13,157 nt of DNA, from assembly GCA_900554585.1 (NCBI GenBank), contig USHS01000014.1:1-13157 (forward strand), read 5' to 3'. This document shows, in pieces, positions 13,152 to 13,157 of the stretch. The stretch is from an uncultured Collinsella sp. GTDB lineage: Bacteria; Actinomycetota; Coriobacteriia; Coriobacteriales; Coriobacteriaceae. Within the stretch, counting starts at the first letter, position 1; every line of letters starts with the position of its first letter. The notes under the pieces were generated by a model. It was not told where the DNA came from. It worked only from the letters and a program-made list of their open reading frames with translations, and searched no databases. The position numbers and the translations under genes were made by a program.

Positions 13152-13157
13152 CCATGC

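Overview
The window looks like chromosomal DNA of a high-G+C anaerobic gut actinobacterium, most likely a Coriobacteriia member close to Collinsella. This rests on G/C-ending codons, purine-rich ribosome binding sites, and a mannose-family PTS sitting beside Amadori-type deglycases. The assignment is by recognition only; no 16S gene or marker search was possible.

Left part (1-4918, all + strand): the C-terminal two thirds of the transcription-repair coupling factor Mfd, running in from the window edge; a PAP2-family membrane phosphatase; a threonine aldolase-like PLP enzyme broken by an apparent 11-nt deletion (pseudogene); and a GNAT acetyltransferase of the phosphinothricin-acetyltransferase type. 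A strong terminator separates the last two. This looks like ordinary chromosomal backbone.

Right part (4964-13033): a coherent catabolic locus. A HutC-type GntR regulator is divergent from a SIS-domain deglycase. Next come an EamA/DMT transporter, a three-gene mannose-family PTS permease (IIAB fusion, IIC, IID), a second SIS-domain deglycase, and a HAD phosphatase. Both SIS proteins belong to the FrlB/FraB/GfrE/GfrF deglycase family: each has a catalytic-type Glu and His 16 residues apart, an HGPFE motif, and an RRYMWKL-x-Y C-terminus. The likely pathway is PTS uptake and 6-phosphorylation of a glycated amino acid (fructoselysine, glucoselysine or a relative). One or both deglycases then split it to a hexose 6-phosphate and the free amino acid. 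No separate fructoselysine kinase is present, as expected when the PTS phosphorylates the substrate. The substrate is inferred from family and context.

Two layers of non-coding structure stand out. (1) The regulator/deglycase divergent region carries an 18-bp direct repeat (16/18 identical), the best operator candidate. (2) A dispersed family of hairpins shares the core CTGTCCC-Y-TT. There are six copies in 13 kb, all intergenic, and several double as terminators. Three share the same AAAACCACCAC arms and lie on either side of the catabolic locus.

No tRNA, rRNA, CRISPR array, insertion sequence or phage gene was seen.
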